A stretch of DNA of 64,000 bases, taken from assembly GCF_022662305.1 (NCBI RefSeq), contig NZ_JAKNQH010000011.1, forward strand, positions 1 through 64,000, written 5' to 3'. The position numbers and the translations under genes were made by a program. This document shows positions 60,289-64,000 of this stretch, piece after piece. The notes below the pieces were generated by a model. It searched no databases. It was not told the origin of the DNA and was given only the letters and a program-made list of their open reading frames with translations. Source of the DNA: Sphingomonas sp. BAUL-RG-20F-R05-02. Lineage in GTDB: Bacteria > Pseudomonadota > Alphaproteobacteria > Sphingomonadales > Sphingomonadaceae. Numbering within the stretch: the first letter of the stretch is position 1; each line of letters opens with the position of its first letter.

Positions 60289-63039
60289 ATGCCCAGCCGT
60301 TTCGACTCTCTGCCGCAACGCCGCGCGATCATCGATCGACGCGCGCTCGCCGATGCGCTCGCCGCCCTGGAGGGGACCGATCCGATCGCTCTACGCGGCA
60401 CCGCCACCGCCCTTCTCAAGGCCGCGCTCGACGCGGGCCGCGCGGAGATCGGCCGACGGCTGATCGAACATCCCTCACGCGGACTGGAGATCGCCGCCGC
60501 GCAGGCGTTCCTGGTCGATCAGATCGTCCGCCTGCTGCATGATTTCACCACGCAGCGGCTCTACCCGGCGCACAATCCCACCGCTGCCGAGCGGCTCACC
60601 ATCATCGCGGTCGGCGGCTATGGCCGCGGCGAGATGGCGCCCTATTCGGACGTCGATATCGGCTTCCTCACCCCCTGGAAGCAGACCGCCTGGGCCGAGC
60701 GGGTAATCGAGACGATGCTGTACGCGCTGTGGGATCTCGGCCTGAAGGTCGGCCATTCCAGCCGCTCGCTCGACGAAATGGTGCGGCAGGCCAAGGCCGA
60801 CGTGACGATCCGTACCGCGCTGCTGGAGGCGCGCTACGTGTGGGGCGATCAGACGCTGTATGACGAGGCCGCGCACCGCTTCAAGACCGAGGTGCAGGCC
60901 GATACGGTGCGCACCTTCATCACCGAGAAGCTCGATGAGCGCAACGCCCGCCACAAGCGGATGGGCGACACCCGCTACGCGGTCGAGCCGAACGTGAAGG
61001 AGGCCAAGGGGGGCCTACGCGACCTCCATACTTTGTTCTGGATCGGCAAATACGCCTATAACGTGTCGGAGCCGGGCGAACTGGTCGAGGCCGGGCTGCT
61101 CAGCCGCGCCGAGTACCGCCAGTTTAACCGCGCCGAGAATTTCCTGTGGGCGGTGCGCTGCCACCTGCACAGCATCGCACGCCGCGCCGAGGACCGCCTC
61201 ACCTTCGACATGCAGACCGAGATCGCGCGGCGGATGCGCTTCGCCGACCGGCCGGGCAAGTCCAAGGTCGAGCGGTTCATGCAATATTACTTCATCCAGG
61301 CGAAACGCGTCGGCGACCTGACCGGGGTTTTCCTCGCGCATCTCGATGAGAAGTTCGCGGCACGCGGCAAACGCTTCGGGCTGCCGATGCTGGGTCGCCG
61401 GTCCCCGCGCAAGCTGCACGGCTTCACCGTCGATCGCGGGCGGCTGGCGATCCCCGCCGACGACTTCTTCCAGGCCGATCCGGTGCGGCTGATCGAGTTG
61501 TTCGCACTCGCCGACCTGCACGGGATGGAGGTCCACCCGCTGACAATGCGCGTCGCCGCACGCGACGCCAAGCTGGTCGACGACTTTCGCGCCGACCCAC
61601 GCGCCAACGCGCTGTTCCTAGACGTGCTGACCTCCCCGCGCGATCCGGAGACGGTGCTGCGGTGGATGAACGAGGCGGGCGTGTTCGGCCGCTTCATTCC
61701 CGATTTCGGCCGCGTCGTCGCGCAGATGCAGTTCGACATGTACCACCATTACACCGTCGACGAGCATACCATCCGCGCGATCGGCCTGTTGTCGCGCATC
61801 GAGAACAAGACGCTCGACGAGGATCACCCGCTCGCCAGCGCGGTGTTCGCGCAGATCGTGTCGCGGCGCGCGCTGTACGTAGCGGTGCTGCTGCACGACA
61901 TCGCCAAGGGGCGCGGCGGCGACCATTCGGTGCTGGGTGCCGAGGTCGCGCATCGGCTATGCCCGCGCTTCGGCCTCACCGAGGCTGAGACCGAGGCGGT
62001 GGCGTGGCTGGTACGTCACCATCTGCTGATGAGCGCGACCGCGTTCAAACGCGACCTGTCGGACTTCAAGACCATCCTCGATTATGCCGAGACGGTGCAG
62101 AGCGCGGAGCGGCTGCGGCTGCTGCTGCTGCTGACGGTGGTCGACATCCGTGCGGTCGGGCCGGGCGTGTGGAACAGCTGGAAGCGGCAGTTGCTGACCG
62201 CTTTGTATGAGTCCGCCGAGGAAGTGCTGCGGCTCGGGCATAAGCAGAAGGGCCGCGAGGAACGCATCGCCGCCAAACAGGCCGCGCTGTGCGAGGCGCT
62301 CGGCTGGGACGAGACGCGCTTCGCCACGCTGCTCAAGCGTATGCCCGACCCCTATTGGGTGGCCGAACCGGACGAGGTGCTCGTCCAGAACGCGCGGCTG
62401 ATCGAACGCGCCGGCACGGCGCAGCTCTCGATCGACACGCGTCCCGACATCGCGCGCGGCGCGACGCTCGTCACCGTCTATGCCGCCGATCATCCCGGGC
62501 TGTTCTACCGCATCGCCGGCGCGATCAGCCTGGCCGGCGGCAACATCATCGACGCGCGCATCCACACCACCCGCGACGGCATGGCACTAGACAATTTTGT
62601 CGTACAGGACCCGGTGGGCGCGCCGTTCGATGACGAGACCCAGTTGAAGCGGCTGCGCAACGGCATCGAGGACGCGCTGGCGGCACGCGGGCGGCTGGTC
62701 GACAAGCTGCTCGCAAAACCGCTGTCCCGCCCACGTGCGTCGGCGTTTCCGATCGCGCCCAACGTGCTGATCGAGAACAAGGCGTCGAACCGCTTCACCG
62801 TGATCGAAGTGAACGCGCGCGACCGGCCGGCCCTACTGCACCAGCTTGCCCACGCGCTGTTCGATTCGAAGGTGACGATCCACTCCGCGCACGTCGCGAC
62901 GTATGGAGAGCGCGCGGTCGATACCTTTTACCTGACCGATCTGACCGGGGACAAGATCGCCAGCACCACCAAGCTGCGCGGCATCGAACGGCGCCTGCTC
63001 ACCGCCGCGCAAGGGGAGACGCTGCGCACGGCGGCGTGA
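60289..63039 (+). CDS. glnD: [Protein-PII] uridylyltransferase / uridylyl-removing enzyme
   Basis: A 916-residue bifunctional sensor that uridylylates PII when glutamine is low and removes UMP when it is high. Nucleotidyltransferase motif GGYGRGEMAPYSDVDIGFL near residue 107; the HD uridylyl-removing domain LLHDIAKGRGGDHS near 533; two C-terminal ACT domains (VYAADHPGLFYRIAGAI near 727 and VNARDRPALLHQLAHALF near 838) that sense glutamine. Full-length. Controls ammonia assimilation; gltBD in this window lies in the same network. Confidence 0.96.
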   Translation: MPSRFDSLPQRRAIIDRRALADALAALEGTDPIALRGTATALLKAALDAGRAEIGRRLIEHPSRGLEIAAAQAFLVDQIVRLLHDFTTQRLYPAHNPTAAERLTIIAVGGYGRGEMAPYSDVDIGFLTPWKQTAWAERVIETMLYALWDLGLKVGHSSRSLDEMVRQAKADVTIRTALLEARYVWGDQTLYDEAAHRFKTEVQADTVRTFITEKLDERNARHKRMGDTRYAVEPNVKEAKGGLRDLHTLFWIGKYAYNVSEPGELVEAGLLSRAEYRQFNRAENFLWAVRCHLHSIARRAEDRLTFDMQTEIARRMRFADRPGKSKVERFMQYYFIQAKRVGDLTGVFLAHLDEKFAARGKRFGLPMLGRRSPRKLHGFTVDRGRLAIPADDFFQADPVRLIELFALADLHGMEVHPLTMRVAARDAKLVDDFRADPRANALFLDVLTSPRDPETVLRWMNEAGVFGRFIPDFGRVVAQMQFDMYHHYTVDEHTIRAIGLLSRIENKTLDEDHPLASAVFAQIVSRRALYVAVLLHDIAKGRGGDHSVLGAEVAHRLCPRFGLTEAETEAVAWLVRHHLLMSATAFKRDLSDFKTILDYAETVQSAERLRLLLLLTVVDIRAVGPGVWNSWKRQLLTALYESAEEVLRLGHKQKGREERIAAKQAALCEALGWDETRFATLLKRMPDPYWVAEPDEVLVQNARLIERAGTAQLSIDTRPDIARGATLVTVYAADHPGLFYRIAGAISLAGGNIIDARIHTTRDGMALDNFVVQDPVGAPFDDETQLKRLRNGIEDALAARGRLVDKLLAKPLSRPRASAFPIAPNVLIENKASNRFTVIEVNARDRPALLHQLAHALFDSKVTIHSAHVATYGERAVDTFYLTDLTGDKIASTTKLRGIERRLLTAAQGETLRTAA

Positions 63040-63172
63040 CGGGACGGTTCGCCGGCCAGGCGTTAGCCGCTCCTACACGCCGCGCTGTGGTCGACGCACA
63101 CGGCGCAACCGCGCAGGCAACACATGCGTTGCCCGCCCTGCCTTTCGTTCCGAACGGCAGCAGGAGCCCGCA

Positions 63173-64000
63173 TGGATCGCATCCGTACCGACACGCTCGA
63201 CATCGCCTACACCAGCGGCGGCCCGGCGGGCGGCTTGCCCGTCCTGCTGCTACACGGCTGGCCCGATGCGCCGGACGGCTGGGCGGCGGTCACACCCGCA
63301 CTCGAGGCGGCGGGCTATCGCTGGATCGCGCCGTGGCTGCGCGGCTTCGGGCCGACCCAATTCCTCGACGCGGCTGCGCCGCGCGACGGTAGCGCCGCCG
63401 CGCTCGCTCGCGATGCGCTCGATCTCGCCGATGCGCTTGGCATCGAGCGATTCGCGGTGCTTGGGCATGATTGGGGCGGGCGCACCGCCTACGCGCTGAG
63501 CGCCATCGCGCCGGAGCGGATCGCCGCCAGCGTGGTGCTGGCGATCGGCTACACGCCGCACGGCCACTTCATCGTGCCCGACTTCGCGCAGAGTGCACGC
63601 TGGTGGTACCAGTGGCTGATGACGTCTGACGCGGGCGCGGCGAAGGTCGCCGCCGATCCGATCGGCTTCGCGCGCGCGCAGTGGGACACGTGGAGCCCTC
63701 CCGGCTGGTTCGACGAGGCAAGCTTTGCGCAGGCGGCGGAGAGCTTCCGCAATCCGGACTGGGTGGCGATCACGCTGCACGGCTATCGCTACCGCTGGGG
63801 CAGCGAACCGCTCGACCCGCGCTATACCGCCGAACGCGCGGCGATCGCTGCGACCGAGCGATTGCGCGTGCCGACACTGCTGATCCAGGGTTGTGACGAT
63901 CGCTGCGATCCGCCGAGCGAGTCGGAGGCACAGGCGGAGGGGTTTGCGGGCCACTACGCGCGGTTGGTGCTGGCAGGGGTTGGGCATTTTCCCGCACGAG
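63173..64000 (+). CDS. Alpha/beta hydrolase, epoxide-hydrolase or dehalogenase-like (cut by window edge)
   Basis: Open for 276 codons to the right edge. LLLHGWPDAPDGWAAV gives the oxyanion HGWP motif, VLGHDWGGRTAYAL the nucleophile elbow with aspartate instead of serine, and GVGHFPAR the catalytic His. Asp nucleophile and HGWP place it with soluble epoxide hydrolases and haloalkane dehalogenases rather than esterases. AGGAG lies seven bases before the ATG. The 133-base gap after glnD contains no gene. Confidence 0.82.

Overview
The window reads as a high-GC alphaproteobacterial chromosome, most likely a sphingomonad (Sphingomonas or a close relative). The evidence is gene content and order: the minus-strand chain ftsK-lolA-xth-ribA, a gltD-DUF2059-gltB operon, mutS-glnD, a malic enzyme with a phosphotransacetylase tail, an NDUFA9-like SDR beside uppP, and a TonB-dependent receptor. 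Candidate EcfG (general stress response) promoters of the form GGAAC-N16/17-GTT fit the same group. The genus call is inference from gene content; no 16S gene is present.

Layout. 1-9154: core or accessory envelope genes: an MscS-type channel, a secreted GH75 chitosanase-like protein, then a three-gene glycosyltransferase cluster (GT2 with TPR-like tail; TPR plus SPINDLY/OGT-type GT41; a trimodular GT32-GT32-FkbM protein). 9497-24205: a 14.7-kb integrated element in the 3' end of tRNA-Leu(CAG), bounded by a 19-bp direct repeat that is the last 19 nt of the tRNA. It carries a tyrosine integrase next to the tRNA, a winged-helix regulator, a P-loop helicase-like ATPase, a serine recombinase, a phage-type antirepressor coupled to an odd repeat protein, an HNH nuclease-like gene paired with a DUF2971 gene, a PilZ protein and several orphan genes. 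There are no capsid, terminase, relaxase or conjugation genes, so it looks like a satellite-like or mobilisable island. A roughly 300-bp stretch beside the ATPase holds seven copies of an 11-bp motif at about 41-bp phasing, a candidate replication origin or operator array.

24187-64000: core chromosome: tRNA-Leu, NDUFA9-like SDR, uppP, the glutamate synthase operon with a structured leader, GST, csaA, TonB receptor, tRNA-Lys, folK, uracil-DNA glycosylase, aguB, EcsC-like, ribA, xth, lolA, ftsK, a UbiH-family hydroxylase, a two-gene exported TPR-like unit, queG, an ABC exporter pair, an exported MsrB, a CHAP protein, an SH3-like lipoprotein, maeB, an hxlR-SDR divergon, mutS, glnD, and an alpha/beta hydrolase cut by the right edge.

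Working together: gltB/gltD (ammonia assimilation) and glnD (PII/glutamine sensing) are the nitrogen core; ftsK, mutS, xth and the uracil-DNA glycosylase are genome maintenance; uppP, lolA, the GT cluster and the TonB receptor serve the envelope. The most novel material is in the island: the iteron-like array, the HNH-DUF2971 pair, the antirepressor-coupled repeat protein and two orphan genes of lower GC. All function calls come from reading motifs by eye; no database search was run.
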